DNA from: Pseudozyma flocculosa PF-1
Lineage: Eukaryota; Basidiomycota; Ustilaginomycetes; Ustilaginales; Ustilaginaceae
DNA: 64,000 nucleotides
Direction of reading: 5' to 3'
Assembly: GCF_000417875.1 (NCBI RefSeq)
Contig: NW_006920869.1
Location: 1,543,759-1,607,758, forward strand
Part shown: positions 1 to 11,400 of the stretch, one piece after another
Layout of the letters: each line of letters starts with the position of its first letter
Position numbering within the stretch: the first letter of the stretch is position 1
Position numbers and translations under genes: made by a program
The notes under the pieces: model-generated
Seen by the model: only the letters and a program-made list of their open reading frames with translations
Database searches by the model: none
What the model was told of the DNA's origin: nothing

Positions 1-604
1 ACCCAGCATCCGCTCATGCCTCCCTGCACAGGCCGACGTCCGATTCGATTGACGGCACCTTTTCTTGATCGCGACGCAGACCGACCCATGCATCACGTAG
101 AAACGAGAGAGCTCCAGAGACGATTCGCTCGCCACCAAGCCGGCTCTGCATCTGACGCGCAGCGGCGACAGAGGGATGCGGCGGCACTGAGATGGAATGA
201 CCGGGTAGCATCGAGTCCGGGAAACCCTTTCTTTGCCCTGCGAACTTCTGCTATCAATCTACGTGCCACCACCGCGGCGACGACGGCGACCGATACTATC
301 TGGCGCGCCAAATAACGAGGGTGTGCGGGAGCGGAGTCGTAGCTCGGATCGCCCTGGATCGACGAAAAAGTCGGTGAAAGGGACGATGGTGAGGGAACGC
401 GGCGAATCTTGTTGTTTATGTGGCAATGGCAAGTGACCGTGAATGGGATGCAGGAACAGGAGAGCTGCGGAGATAGAGATGGAGAGAGAAGGATGGAGAA
501 GCGGAGAGACACAGAGAGAGGCGCAACGATCGATCTACAGGGCTCACGATGAGTGTCCGCTCGAGGGGGGTTGGTGACGTCTAGAAGATCACGGCATGGG
601 AATA
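1..604. other. 3' flank of the RRM-PUF gene, no supported gene
   Basis: This stretch lies downstream of the minus-strand RRM-PUF stop codon and probably holds its 3' untranslated region. Short open frames on both strands have no recognisable domain, and a purine-rich run (about 470-520) is the only compositional feature. The window edge cuts whatever lies to the left. Confidence 0.5.
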
Positions 605-3600
605 TCAATACGGATGCGCGGCTCTGTCCGGAGGCGAGCGTTGGTGGTGCTGATGCTGGTGATGCAGAGAGAAACCGTATGCCGGCGCAGAGCGTTGCAG
701 AAGACTGCCGTAGGCAGGATCAGGCGTGAATGCGTCGCTCTTGGGGCTGTACGACGGGGCCTTGAGGTTGATGTAGGGCGACATCTCGCGACTGCCGTTG
801 TTCAGAAAGAGATGCTGAGCATCGCCGCCCGGCATCAGGTGCGGCTGGACGAGGGCCGGAGGAGCTCGGTCGGGCGAGCCGACGGCATTGGCCCGCGCCC
901 AGGGATTGAAGGCGTCCATCGTGGGCGACCGCAGGCCTGCGTTGGACTGGTAGCTTTGAGACCGTCGTCCGTCTACACCCCGCCCACCGCGCTCGGCAAA
1001 GTCGAAACCACCACCACCACCACCGCCGCCGCCTTCGGTGATTCCGGGGAACAAGGAAGGCCGCAGAGGTCTGCCCGCTCTAGGACCTCGCAAGTCCGAG
1101 GGCGGGAGCGTGCCCTGCAACGACGCCTGCGCCATGGCGCTAGTGAGGTCCTTGACGCCATTCGGTGCAAACACCGAAGCGGCCTCCGTCTCGTCCCCAA
1201 AGGGCTGCGAGTGTGCTCGCGGTAACGCTGCTTGCCCATACGGCAGTGCGGAGGTCGGCGGTGCAAGCGCGGGTGCAGGCATAAACGGGCCTGTCGGAGG
1301 TGGCGGAGGACGGGCTGCCGCGAGGCCGAGGTTCTCGACCAGAGGTCTGTACGGCGGTGCGTCGAGGAGCCTGTGTCGGACGAGCAGCTCGGTGACGCGA
1401 CCTGCGCAGACTGCCCGAGTCTGTGCATCGAGCGCATTGGATGCGAGCAGCCTGAAGACAAATTGCGAGCCATGCAGCTGGTTTGTGACGATCTCCTCGA
1501 GGATGTGCGGCTTGTCCGCGTCGAGCAGCGCTGACAACACCCGCCGCGAGGCCTCAGGGTCGACGGTTTGCGTGATGATGCGCAGCAGCGTGAGGGACGC
1601 AAGCTTGTGGGTGCAGAGGTGGACGAGGTGGGGCGTGAATCTGGGTGTCAGCAGGCCGAAGCGCCCAGGGAAGCTGGTGGAATCGAGCAGCCAGGTCATC
1701 AGCAGCGCCCCATTCTGACTGGTGGCGAGCGGGACGGAGTTGAGGACGATGGCGGCGGCGACCCTTTTCTGCTGCAGCTTGGAAGCCTGCGACGACTCAA
1801 GCACGGCCCGCATGCTGCGCGCGCCAAATCGGCCCTGCGCCACCTCCCAGCACCGATCCACCATGGCATCAAAGATGAAGTCAGAGTGGGGTGATCCGAA
1901 GGGAATCACCTTCTGCACCACGTAGTTGCCGAACTGGTCGGTCAACAGCGGCGGCACGTAGGGACGGAGGTGCTCGGCGATCATGGATCGCTGCTCGTCG
2001 GTGGTGGCGCGGTCGATAATCTTCTGGGCGGCCCAGGTGCCGTTCTTGTGGATGCCGATCTTGGCGAGGTGCGGTGCGATGCTTTCGAGCATCGAGACCT
2101 TGAGAGCCTCGCTGCATCGGTCGAAGAACTTCTGGACCAACGTGTTGCCGATGAAGTCGCTCGAGAGGTCGACGATGTCGGGCAGGAAATCGCGCGCGGT
2201 CCGGTCGATGTCGCTCTGGGTGCAGCTGCTCGCTTCGATGCTCTTGCGAAGCTCTCTAAGCTTGGAAGTGTCGAACTTGCGACCGTTTGCGGTGTCAGAG
2301 ACCAGCGGAATCTTTGTGTAGTAGGTTGCAAGACTTCTAGGTTGCGCGACCGCCTCGATGTGCTCCGCCACCTCGGGATCCTGCTCGTCGAGGTGTCGTA
2401 TGATGAGCTGCCAGTCGGTGGTGCTGGGCTGCGGCTTCATGTCGGCAGGCAGGGGAACTCCGCCCTTGTCACTGCTAGGCACGATGCTGTTGGAAGAGCT
2501 GTGCGTCGGAAAGGAGCCGATGCGGCCCGTCGACGGGCTCGAGACCGACTTGCGGATCGCAGCTTGTGGCGGCGTGATGGATCGCAACGTCCTCTGCTTC
2601 TCGAGGAGGCCCAGGACGAGATTGCTCCGATACTCTTCCATGTTGCCGCCGGCCAGCTGCTGGTCGACAGGGACAGCCGAAGCGCCTTGCAGATCGGAAA
2701 GGGCCTCGACGGCGGCGCAAAAGTCCGGGGCCGAGGCATCGCTTGGGTAGCCGTTGCTCTCCTGCCCGATCGAGGATGGCACCTTGGCATAGCCGATCCT
2801 GACTCCGCCGACTTTGGCGCCGAGGATGTCTCTGCCGTGCAGCGCCTTGCGAGCTCTCACGGCGTCGTCGACCCTCTCAAAGTTGATGAAGCCGCAATTC
2901 TTGCTGCCGAGGACGCGCACGCTCTCGATCGGCCCGAATGGAGCAAAGACTTGTAGAAGATCGCTGAGGGGAGTGCTCGCAGGAATCGAGCCGACCCAGA
3001 GAGCCCGCGTCGGTTGATCGTTGATGCCGTCGGCTGCAGAGGCAAACGGCGCGTCTCCGCCGGACTGATCCGGCCTCGGTGACGGATAGTCTCGGCTAGG
3101 TGTGCCGCTTCCGCCATGCAGGCCAGAGCCGCCAGTCTGCGGGATGGCCTCAACCTTGCCAAAGCCGATACGGATCGCGCCATCTGCAGAAGTGGTCCTG
3201 AGTCCAATCTTGCCGCCGAGACGGTTCATGATGTCGTCTCTTGCGCTGATGGCGTCTTGCATGTCGACAAAGTTGATGAAGCCGCACTCCTTTTCCGGCA
3301 GAAGCCGCAGCGTGTCGATGGCGCCGTACGGAGCAAACGCCTGCATGAAGTCCTGGCCGGTGGTGGACGGGCTGAGTTGTCCGATGTACAGGCTCCGGCT
3401 CGGCGGATGGCCAGCCTGACCGTTGGGAGTGTTGGGAGTCGTAGTGGCAGAAGCCGAGGCGCTGTGGCCGCGAGCGCTTGCGCTGTCGAGGTTGACCGTG
3501 GCGTCCAAGTAGCCGCCGAGTCCCTGCGGCCGGGCATTGCGATGGTGGCCAGCGTTGGGCGACAAGGTCAACATCCGTGTCAACTCCTGCTCCGTTCTCT

Positions 3601-4861
3601 GGCGGCCACCGGGACCGCTCAGGGCCGCAATAGTGCCGGCTCGGTGCCGACCGGCGAGCTGGGAGACCATCGGAGCAGGCGGGCCGTGTGAAAAAGAGGC
3701 GCGCAGCGCCTTTGTCTGCGCGAAGGTGACGAAGTCATTGGGATCGATGTTCTGCTCGACGGCATACCGGCGGATGGCATCTTCGTCGATCTCAAATGCC
3801 AGCGTCGCTGAGCCTGGTGGCGAGGGGCCCACGTTGACGGTGTTGGTCCCATCGAGACCGCCCATGCTGGTGGCCCTCGGTCTTGCGCCGAAGCCGGACG
3901 AAAGGCCCTGAGTAGGAGCGACATCGGGAGAGAGGCTGCCGCCAAACGAGCCGAAGCGGTCATGTATCGGCGAAGCGGCGAAGGTTGCACTGGGCTGGCT
4001 CGGGGCCTGATCGACCGACTCGTCGCGCTCTTGGACATGCTCGAAGTTGAAGCCCGGCAGGAAGCTGCTGCTGCGGGCCCGTCCGTTGGCGTCGCTGAGC
4101 CGTGGTCGCGCAGCGGAAGAAGCCAGCGTCGACGCTCGATGGCGAAGGCTGGCACTGCCGGCGTCCGACTGCCGAGGATGGCCGTCGGCTAGGCCGAGGT
4201 AGTCGAGCGTGCTAGATTCGTCAAACGTGTCCCTGCTCGCGTAGTCGTCTTCGCCACCGTCGAGGTGCGGACCGAGGCCGTTGTCTGCCGCCATGGCAAG
4301 GCTGCTTAGACCCGAGCGCGACGGCTGCCAGGTCGAAAAGATGGAAGGGCCGAAAGCGTTGCCGAACCCGTCGTCTGGCAGGGTGAGGGATCCCGAGCGT
4401 ATCCGGTTGTTGGTCTGTGCCGTATCAAAGGCGCCCTTCGGGTCGGCGAAGGCGGGTTGGTGTTGGTGCAGGGCCAGCCTGCTCTGAGGATACTGGACCA
4501 GGCCAGAGGCAACGCCGGTCTGGGCGCCAAAGCGACCGCTCTCGGCCGGTGCGAAGACGGATTCGGCGGTCAGCGAAGGTGCCGGTAGGTCGCCCCAGCT
4601 TGATGGTAGGGTGCCCGCTCTGGCTCTGCCCCGGTTGGTCCTGGCGCTGTCGAAAGCTCTCGATACACTGGCGTCGCGGTGATCAGGCACCTTGGGCCGG
4701 TTGACTGGCGATGGCAGGATGCCTTCGTCGGCCTGGATCTGACGAGCTCTGCTCGGTGAGTGGACGAGGCGCGAGAGGTGCGGAGTCCGGTACGTATGAA
4801 AGGAAGAGGGACGAGGAGGGTCGTGAGCCGGGTTGGGACGAGGGGCGTGTATGGACTTCAT
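605..4861 (-). CDS. RRM-PUF RNA-binding protein, Jsn1/Puf1-Puf2 type
   Basis: From the Met at 4861 the frame encodes 1418 residues. The first 480 or so are Ser/Pro/Gly-rich and probably disordered. RRM1 lies near residues 485-570 (LYIGQLSP, then CGFINF) and RRM2 near 612-695 (LWVGSIP, then CGFINF). PUF repeats lie near 885-1150; I count six, the first three with clear recognition helices (NTLVQ, NGTWAAQ, NYVVQ) and the last three diverged. Two RRMs plus six PUF repeats is the Puf1/Jsn1-Puf2 architecture, whose members bind mRNAs of membrane and mitochondria-linked proteins and control their stability or location; that role is inferred here. A Gly run near the C-terminus comes from an ACC repeat at about 1011-1033. 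The start is uncertain: 4861 directly follows a good acceptor (intron 4862-4933), and the open frame continues upstream to an ATG at 5257, which would give about 1526 residues after splicing. Confidence 0.88.
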   Translation of the reverse strand: MKSIHAPRPNPAHDPPRPSSFHTYRTPHLSRLVHSPSRARQIQADEGILPSPVNRPKVPDHRDASVSRAFDSARTNRGRARAGTLPSSWGDLPAPSLTAESVFAPAESGRFGAQTGVASGLVQYPQSRLALHQHQPAFADPKGAFDTAQTNNRIRSGSLTLPDDGFGNAFGPSIFSTWQPSRSGLSSLAMAADNGLGPHLDGGEDDYASRDTFDESSTLDYLGLADGHPRQSDAGSASLRHRASTLASSAARPRLSDANGRARSSSFLPGFNFEHVQERDESVDQAPSQPSATFAASPIHDRFGSFGGSLSPDVAPTQGLSSGFGARPRATSMGGLDGTNTVNVGPSPPGSATLAFEIDEDAIRRYAVEQNIDPNDFVTFAQTKALRASFSHGPPAPMVSQLAGRHRAGTIAALSGPGGRQRTEQELTRMLTLSPNAGHHRNARPQGLGGYLDATVNLDSASARGHSASASATTTPNTPNGQAGHPPSRSLYIGQLSPSTTGQDFMQAFAPYGAIDTLRLLPEKECGFINFVDMQDAISARDDIMNRLGGKIGLRTTSADGAIRIGFGKVEAIPQTGGSGLHGGSGTPSRDYPSPRPDQSGGDAPFASAADGINDQPTRALWVGSIPASTPLSDLLQVFAPFGPIESVRVLGSKNCGFINFERVDDAVRARKALHGRDILGAKVGGVRIGYAKVPSSIGQESNGYPSDASAPDFCAAVEALSDLQGASAVPVDQQLAGGNMEEYRSNLVLGLLEKQRTLRSITPPQAAIRKSVSSPSTGRIGSFPTHSSSNSIVPSSDKGGVPLPADMKPQPSTTDWQLIIRHLDEQDPEVAEHIEAVAQPRSLATYYTKIPLVSDTANGRKFDTSKLRELRKSIEASSCTQSDIDRTARDFLPDIVDLSSDFIGNTLVQKFFDRCSEALKVSMLESIAPHLAKIGIHKNGTWAAQKIIDRATTDEQRSMIAEHLRPYVPPLLTDQFGNYVVQKVIPFGSPHSDFIFDAMVDRCWEVAQGRFGARSMRAVLESSQASKLQQKRVAAAIVLNSVPLATSQNGALLMTWLLDSTSFPGRFGLLTPRFTPHLVHLCTHKLASLTLLRIITQTVDPEASRRVLSALLDADKPHILEEIVTNQLHGSQFVFRLLASNALDAQTRAVCAGRVTELLVRHRLLDAPPYRPLVENLGLAAARPPPPPTGPFMPAPALAPPTSALPYGQAALPRAHSQPFGDETEAASVFAPNGVKDLTSAMAQASLQGTLPPSDLRGPRAGRPLRPSLFPGITEGGGGGGGGGFDFAERGGRGVDGRRSQSYQSNAGLRSPTMDAFNPWARANAVGSPDRAPPALVQPHLMPGGDAQHLFLNNGSREMSPYINLKAPSYSPKSDAFTPDPAYGSLLQRSAPAYGFSLHHQHQHHQRSPPDRAAHPY

Positions 4862-4933
4862 CTGGCGGAGACAAGCTGATGCTTTAAGGTGCCGCTGGCG
4901 CAGAGAGGGGCGCATGCTGGCCGAGGAACTCAC
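4862..4933 (-). other. Probable 72-nt intron at the 5' end of the RRM-PUF gene
   Basis: On the minus strand the donor is GAG/GTGAGT (GT at 4933-4932) and the acceptor is CGCCAG/ATG (AG at 4863-4862), so exon 2 opens exactly on an ATG. The length is 24 codons with no stop, so splicing and retention both keep frame with an upstream ATG at 5257. That upstream ATG (ATGAAG) is itself followed by GTGAGC, another donor-like site. Which start is used cannot be decided from sequence alone. Confidence 0.6.
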
Positions 4934-5837
4934 CTCCGGGACAGGACGAGGTGAGCGGATCGTGGAAAGGTCCCCTGTGCGCCAGCTGAGAGCAGCGTCG
5001 AAGGCAGATGGCCTGCTGCACGAGGGCGTCGGAAAGGGGGCGCCGGGCGCAGGTTGTGGAGATGGAAGGGTCCGAGCGTGCAGCGATGCAGACAGATAGA
5101 TGAATGGGTGCGTGAGTCTGTGTTCCCGGGGTCCATGCAGCGAAGGCTGAGGCAGGCAGCCAGGGGGCGCACACCAGCGCGGTGGTCCATTCGCAAGCTC
5201 GGCGCCCTCCCGCGTAGGCCGCCATGCTGTCACTGATCTGTCCCTGCTCACCTTCATCCTGACTGAGGCCTCCCATGGTGGTCGCTCTTGGCTCGCTCAC
5301 CGTTGGAGCTTGAGGCACCTAGCGTAGTAGTCGTAGTCCGTCGCTCGGTGCGTACGCGTGTGCTGAACCGAGGCCTGACCTCCTAGCGTCGAGCTTCCGC
5401 TTTGCAGTCGTGCAACGGCGCAAGCCTCGCCGGGGTCAATGGCAGCAGGGGACGTCGAACCAGCTGACTGGTACCACGGTGCAACAGCGGTGCCTGCGCC
5501 GGTCTTCGTGTCTTGGCGGCCTTGCTCTGTTTGACTACTGCTCCCTCTCTCTCTGCCGGCTGGCGCTTCAGGGACAAGGGTGTGCCGATGATGATCGTGA
5601 AGGATGCATGTGCATGCTCTGCGCACCAGGAGCAAGAGATGCACTCGCCAGCGAGGCGGGATCTAGAAGAGGCGTGCGAGTACGCGTCGAACAGAGGCGG
5701 CGGCGTGGACCGGCGCTAGTGTCGGGGCGGCCGAAGGACTGCGCCCGTTGCAGCCCGGACGTCGGGGGGCGGAGGCGGGTGGCACGCGGCCTATCGATCG
5801 TAGCCTGGCTCGCACTTCCGTACAAAGATCACCTTGG

Positions 5838-5856
5838 CTTGCTTGCTTGCTTGCTT
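5838..5856 (+). repeat. (CTTG)n short tandem repeat
   Basis: Four to five CTTG units lie in the divergent intergenic region. Similar CTTG runs recur next to the assembly gap near 15207-15220. Confidence 0.7.
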
Positions 5857-6460
5857 TGTCCTTCCGACCTTCAACGCCCCCAGGCGTGGAACGGCGAGTC
5901 TCGAGCTGCGCCGTGTGTGCCCAGCGAGGCCGTGATGACGGTGCGCACGTCCACGAGGCACCGGGGCGCCGCGACCGTCGTGCTGGCGGTGGAGGTGCCG
6001 ATGGCTCGGCGTCGTTCCGGTTCCGGTCGATCCGAGGTGGGGATGCGGACGGGGCTTGGGTTGCGGCCTCGCCGGCGCTATCGTCGATGGGTGCGTATGC
6101 AATAATGTTAGAGTCTAGGGTAGAGTGTGGTGCGGTGCGGCACAAACGAGAGCGCAGCGGCCAATGTCCGGTGGCGGGTGCCGAGGGGGCGCGTGTATGT
6201 GGGTGAGCCGCCGGCTGAGCTGGACGACCTCTTGGCTAGTCGAGCGCCAGGTGTGTGCAACGGCGGTGGCAAATGCGTTGGGCCGGTGGGTGATGCTGCA
6301 CGGAGCTGCAGTCCAAAGGCCGCCGCTTGGTACTCTGGTGCTCGGTGCGCCGACGATGGTGGTGGGTGCGATGTGCTAGGAGCGGGTATGAGCGATCGAT
6401 GATGGCGAGGTGATGAGCGTCGGTGATGATGATGAGGAGCGAGGCACGAGGCCGGGCCCT

Positions 6461-6477
6461 TTCTCTCTCTCTCTCTT
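6461..6477 (+). repeat. CT dinucleotide run
   Basis: An alternating CT tract lies in intergenic DNA. It could be promoter-associated pyrimidine sequence, but no gene start is adjacent. Confidence 0.6.
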
Positions 6478-8470
6478 CCTCGGCCTCTGGATGGCGCGAG
6501 CGTAGTACGTTAGCCTGCGGCGTGCGGCCTGTCTGTCGCCGTGCAGCGCGGCGGCGGCGGCTGGCGGGGGACCGGCCTGGGCTAGGCAGGCAGGCCAAAC
6601 GGCGTGGCAGGCGAGCGAGCCTAAGGTCGGCGTGGCAGGCAGCAGGCTAGGTCGAGCGCCACGCTGCAGGCCAGGCACACGCGCGGAAACCACACCGAGT
6701 CGAGAGGCAACGAGGCAAGAGACAGCAGGCGACGGCGCCGCCGCGGTGGAGGCCTGCGATTCGGCGAGCGGTCGGCCCCCACCCACCAGCGAGCAAATAA
6801 ATTTGCTCAAAGGGAGTAACTAGTCGCAGCATCGTCGCTGCGCTCTTCTACCGCCGTACGTCTATCGTGCCCGACGACCGACGGGGCTGCAAAGAGCGGC
6901 TCGAGCAAGAGGGAGGACTGCGGCGTACCAGATCAAATGGCGCATGCTTCGGGGGATGCATCTTTCTCGCCGCATGCACATACAGCACCACCGCCCAGCA
7001 GGATCGGCCGGCTCAAAGAGGTTGAGCAGGCGTCGCCCCGTTTTCAAACGCTCCGCCGGTTGTCGGGACAAAGGCAGGCACAGGCAGGCAGGCGTGTGTG
7101 TAGACGAGAGAGGAATCGCGCACGGTTCCACGGCTTCGCATCGTCTAGGTCTATCTGCAGTCGGACGACGCCAACCAACGAGCGAGGCTAGGGCAGAGCC
7201 CGATGGCCTGCAAGAAGAGGAGTTGCCGCGATTCCTCGCCTGGCCACGCCTGGTCCTGGCGTGGCCTGGCCTACCGGCAGGAGGCCGTCGCTTCCCTAGG
7301 CCTCATCGGCCTCTCCGATTCGGCTCGAGCCGTTCCGGCTTTTGCCCGGTATCGCAGCCCCGGGTCCCGGCGACGTCCATCATTGCTCCAGTCACCGAAC
7401 TCGAGCCATCGTCGCCATCCCCTTGCTTGTCCGCCATCCCGGACTTGCCTTCGTCGCCGCGATCATCATCAGGCCGGCAGGCAGGGTTCTGCGGGCGTTC
7501 AATAAGGTCGGCCCACCAGCAACAGTGAGCCGCCGGCCATGCCCGACGCCCCGCCGACACAATGCACACGAATACACATGCACATGTCCCGGCAGCGGTC
7601 GTCCCTTCGGTACCGGATGCAGATGAAGCAGGGACTCGCGACAGGCCGAGGCGAAAGCTGACGAGTCATGGCGGCATCGGCTTCGTCAGATTCTGTCCGT
7701 CAGTGACTGCCAACGATCTCACGGCGTCCGCGCCATCGCGACGGGTGCTCTCCCGCCGCCGGTCGCTGTCTCGACCTCGATGCCGAGGACCCGGAGCAAT
7801 GGAGCGTCGAGCGAGATCTGGCCAGCATTTCCGATGCATGGCTGCTGCTGCTCCCGAGCGGCGACCTTTCGAGCGGCGAGCGGGCTTCATCTCGCCGCCA
7901 ACGGTCCGCATTCCTCCTGCGCACCGTCCTGATAGCTTGTGAGTAGCCCCGGCTCGTCCTTTGTGTTACAATGGCGCTGCGCTTCGTTGGCATCGTCACA
8001 TTTGATCATAAGGCTCTTCCCACCGTGATCACAACAGAGAGCATATGACGGGCAAACGAGAAGGGCAGTGCTACACTTGTAGGCTTGGGCGGTCGGGCGG
8101 ACCGGCTGGCACCTCTGCGCTTCATCCCGGAGCGCCACAGAACCTTGAGCAAATTGGCCTTCTCAGCGCAGCCTTCCTCCTCCTTCGGGAGCCTCAACCT
8201 CGTCCCTCGAGGATCTGCTCCCGTCTTCTTCTCCTCCTGATCCTAGCTCTGTGCAGCAACGCCCTTGACGAACCCTCTTACGAAGCGCACGACTGGCCAT
8301 CCGCCCCGTCGAGACATATACTGCTCACGGCACCGACGGCTCGCACGGATAACGACCTGCATCACGACACCTCTCAAAGACGACCACGGAATCGTCCCCC
8401 ATCGCAGCACCGCACTTGGCCGTATCGTCCTCGACGTCTCGGTGACCTGGACCCGTCTCGGATTGAGACA

Positions 8471-11400
8471 ATGGTCGGCTCCTCGTCTTCGCCAGACTCG
8501 ACGTCCGTCACGAGCAAGGCACGCACAAGCACCACCGGCTCCAGCCGCCCGTCGAGCGGCGTGAGCAGTCCAAACCACGTCTTCTTCAACGGGAAGCGCA
8601 TCTCTGACCCCGTCTTTCTCAACGGCACCACTGGCGTCGCCGCCGCGCAGCCCAGGCGGACCGGGGACGTGTCGGTCGAAGGGAAGCTCCACCAAGCAAA
8701 TTCTGCTGAGCGAAGGCACTGCGAACAACTCCTCGAGGCTCCCCAGGACCGTCAAGTCGACACTCCCCGACGCACCAGGCTTCGGACCGAGTCTGCTTCA
8801 CAGCTCAAGAGCAAGTTCAGCATGTCGCCCGACCATCGTTCGCGCAAGAGCAAGACGAGGCTGCGCGACCGAAAGACGAGCCTGACCAACGGCAAGCAGG
8901 AACCCCAGCACGAGCAGGCCGCCGCTCGCCTCGTGCCCAAGAGCAGCTTCGCCTCGTTCGGCTTCGTCTGGGGTGCCAGGACCAGAAAGGAGAAGCTCAG
9001 AGACAAGACTTCCACGCTGCTGCCGCCTGGCTCATCTGCCGGCACACCGTCGTCGGTCAGAGGCAGGGTCGGCATCGACGCCGACATCAACGACTATCTC
9101 GACGCTCCTGCCGGAGCATCGGCCGTCAAGAGATTCTTGTGAGTGGCTGTGAGACCGCGAGGCTGCTGGCGCTGCTTGTGGTCCGTCCATCTGACTGGCA
9201 CGGTTTTCTTTACCCCGCGCTGCAGCACGCCGTCGAGGAGATTGATGAGAGATGCAAGAGGCGACACGACCACGGACGAGATTCACTTGCACATGTGCCC
9301 ACCCGCCCCATCGCCACTCACCGCGGGTCCAGGAAACCAACAGCAGCGCCTGAGGACTGCAGCAACTTGGTCGGAGATGCCGCGTATGCGCGATTCGCGC
9401 GAATCGGCATCCTGCGTGCGGACCGAGCCGACCTTCGAGGCCAGGGTCGAAGCTGCCAAGTCGATGTCACAGTCTGTTCATTGCGAACGCTCGCAATCGT
9501 CGACGGATACGGCGAGCTGCGGCGCAGTCAAGCAGACCAAGGTCGTCCCGGCTCGCCGGCATCGGCCCTTGTCGCCAAGCATCTTTGGCGATCACTCGGC
9601 CGCTGAGACCGCCCCATCGAGGCCGCACAACGATGGCAGGGGCGGCTCGAAGACTCGTTCATCGGGAAACGCTGTCGCTGTTCAGCATCCTCGTGCGAGA
9701 ACGCCTCCGACCCCCACCATCTCGCTCACACCGCCGCGCGAAAACTCCGTCGACCTTGCCGGCGGCGCGTCGAGGATTCTGCACCGCGGCGAATCAGATC
9801 CAGACGCCAGGGTCCTGGAACGGGCCGTGCAGATCTGTCTCGAAGGTCCGAGCCTTCGATCCTCGCCCGTGCCAACCCTGGCAAAGGGCACGGCCAACAA
9901 CCGCGCAGTCGCCGAGCCTAGCGTCGGCAGGCCCCGAAAGGCTGAAAAGTCGCTTGACTCGCTCTCCGTGCCTGAGGCCGGCAGCATCGATGGGAGCGAC
10001 GGATCCAATGTTGGACAGGCCCTCGGGCACCAGCGAGGCCAGGCCTCTGGCAAGCTGCACGCTGCCCCTCTCGCTGCTGCTTCGCCAGCGCGACAACAGA
10101 ATCGATCGCTCCGAGCTCGGCTGAAAGAGCTCCATCTCTTATCCAGACCGCGCCTGGACTCTCGCCCCTCGGCCACGCTGCCTCGTCGCACCGGCCTCGG
10201 CGGTGGTGAGGCTGCCAAAACATCCGGTCGCGGCGTGGATGGCAGCGACGGCAAGATGGGTTGGTGGGCTTCACTCAAGATTCGATCGAGAAAAGGCGCC
10301 AATTACTTGGATGACCGTGGCCACCGAGTTGCAGGCGGAAGCGCAGGCTTTGTCGCGGACGGTCCGACAGACGCGTTCCACGCCGCCTGGCTGCCATCGC
10401 CCTCTGACCAAGCATCGTCTCAGCAAGAGACAGAAGCCTTGTCGCCCGGACGACGAAGCGAAGACCTGCTCGCCAGAGCGTCCCCGAAGCTCGCCGACGA
10501 GAGCTTCACGTCGACGAAGAGCAAGAGCATCGATCTCAGTAAGCTTGCGTCGCAGCTCCGCACTGAGCGCAGAGTCGCGGAAGGTGAACTGACTCATGCG
10601 CCTTCCTCACGCTATCCTCCCCCGCTTCCAGTCCGTGGCCATGAGGCGTCAAGAGTGGTTCCGATCAGACCTTTCAGCTTCAAGGTCCGCCCTTCCCTGC
10701 CTGCTGTCTGCGTCGAGGAGGCGACGCCCTCCCGGCACGAGGCGGTCAAAGGTGACCCCGTCTCGTCTTCCACGAGCTTTACCTCGAGCATGGCAACGCC
10801 GGCATCCCAGCGCCAAAAGACGCGATTCATGAGCACAAAGAGGCACCCATGGCTCCGCCAGCTTGTGCTCCAGCCGACAGTCATCGCCCCTCCGACCGTC
10901 TCTGCTCGACCGCCGAGTTCCAAGAGCTCCTCGTCGACGTACCAAACCATCGAGGAGGTCGATGACGGCCGGTGTGCCCCCGCCGGCCGCAGCGGCATCA
11001 CGCTCGTCGAAATCGTCGGACAGCCTCCCTCGGCCGACAAGGTTCGCTTGCCCAAGGTCGTGGTGAACCGATCTTTGCCCATCCCTCCTCGCGCGAGCCG
11101 CAGTCGGGCGAGTACCATCAGCTCGCAAGAGGCTTCGCCTTCGCTGCCTTCGGGCGCGAGGATCGTGGGCGCCACTGCAAAGACCTTTGGCGTCACCAAA
11201 AACCCTCGGTCGTCGAGCTACAGCGTCGCGACGGTGGCGACCTCGATCCTGTACACAGAAGCATCTCCTGCGACGTCGTCTCCGCAGACGCCTCGGCGAG
11301 GGAATCTGTCACCACGACGATCCCCGGCCAGTGGCGGCGTTCGATCCTCACCGAGCCGCTTCATTCCCCGGCCGGTTCCGCGACCTTCGCCCTTTACGAG

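Larger units (their letters stand above)
4934..8470. other. Divergent intergenic region between the RRM-PUF gene and the next gene
   Basis: About 3.5 kb separates two divergently transcribed genes and should hold both promoters and 5' leaders. I see no conserved protein in any frame. It contains a (CTTG)n array near 5838-5856 and a CT run at 6461-6477. An ATG at 8045 is in frame with the downstream gene, but the segment it would add is Leu/Arg/Pro-rich and reads like leader sequence rather than protein. Confidence 0.5.

Noticed and set aside
8045..8470. N-terminal extension of the 8471 gene with a Leu-rich, signal-like stretch
   Set aside because: The Leu run is in the middle of the extension rather than at an N-terminus, and the flanking residues look like translated leader DNA.
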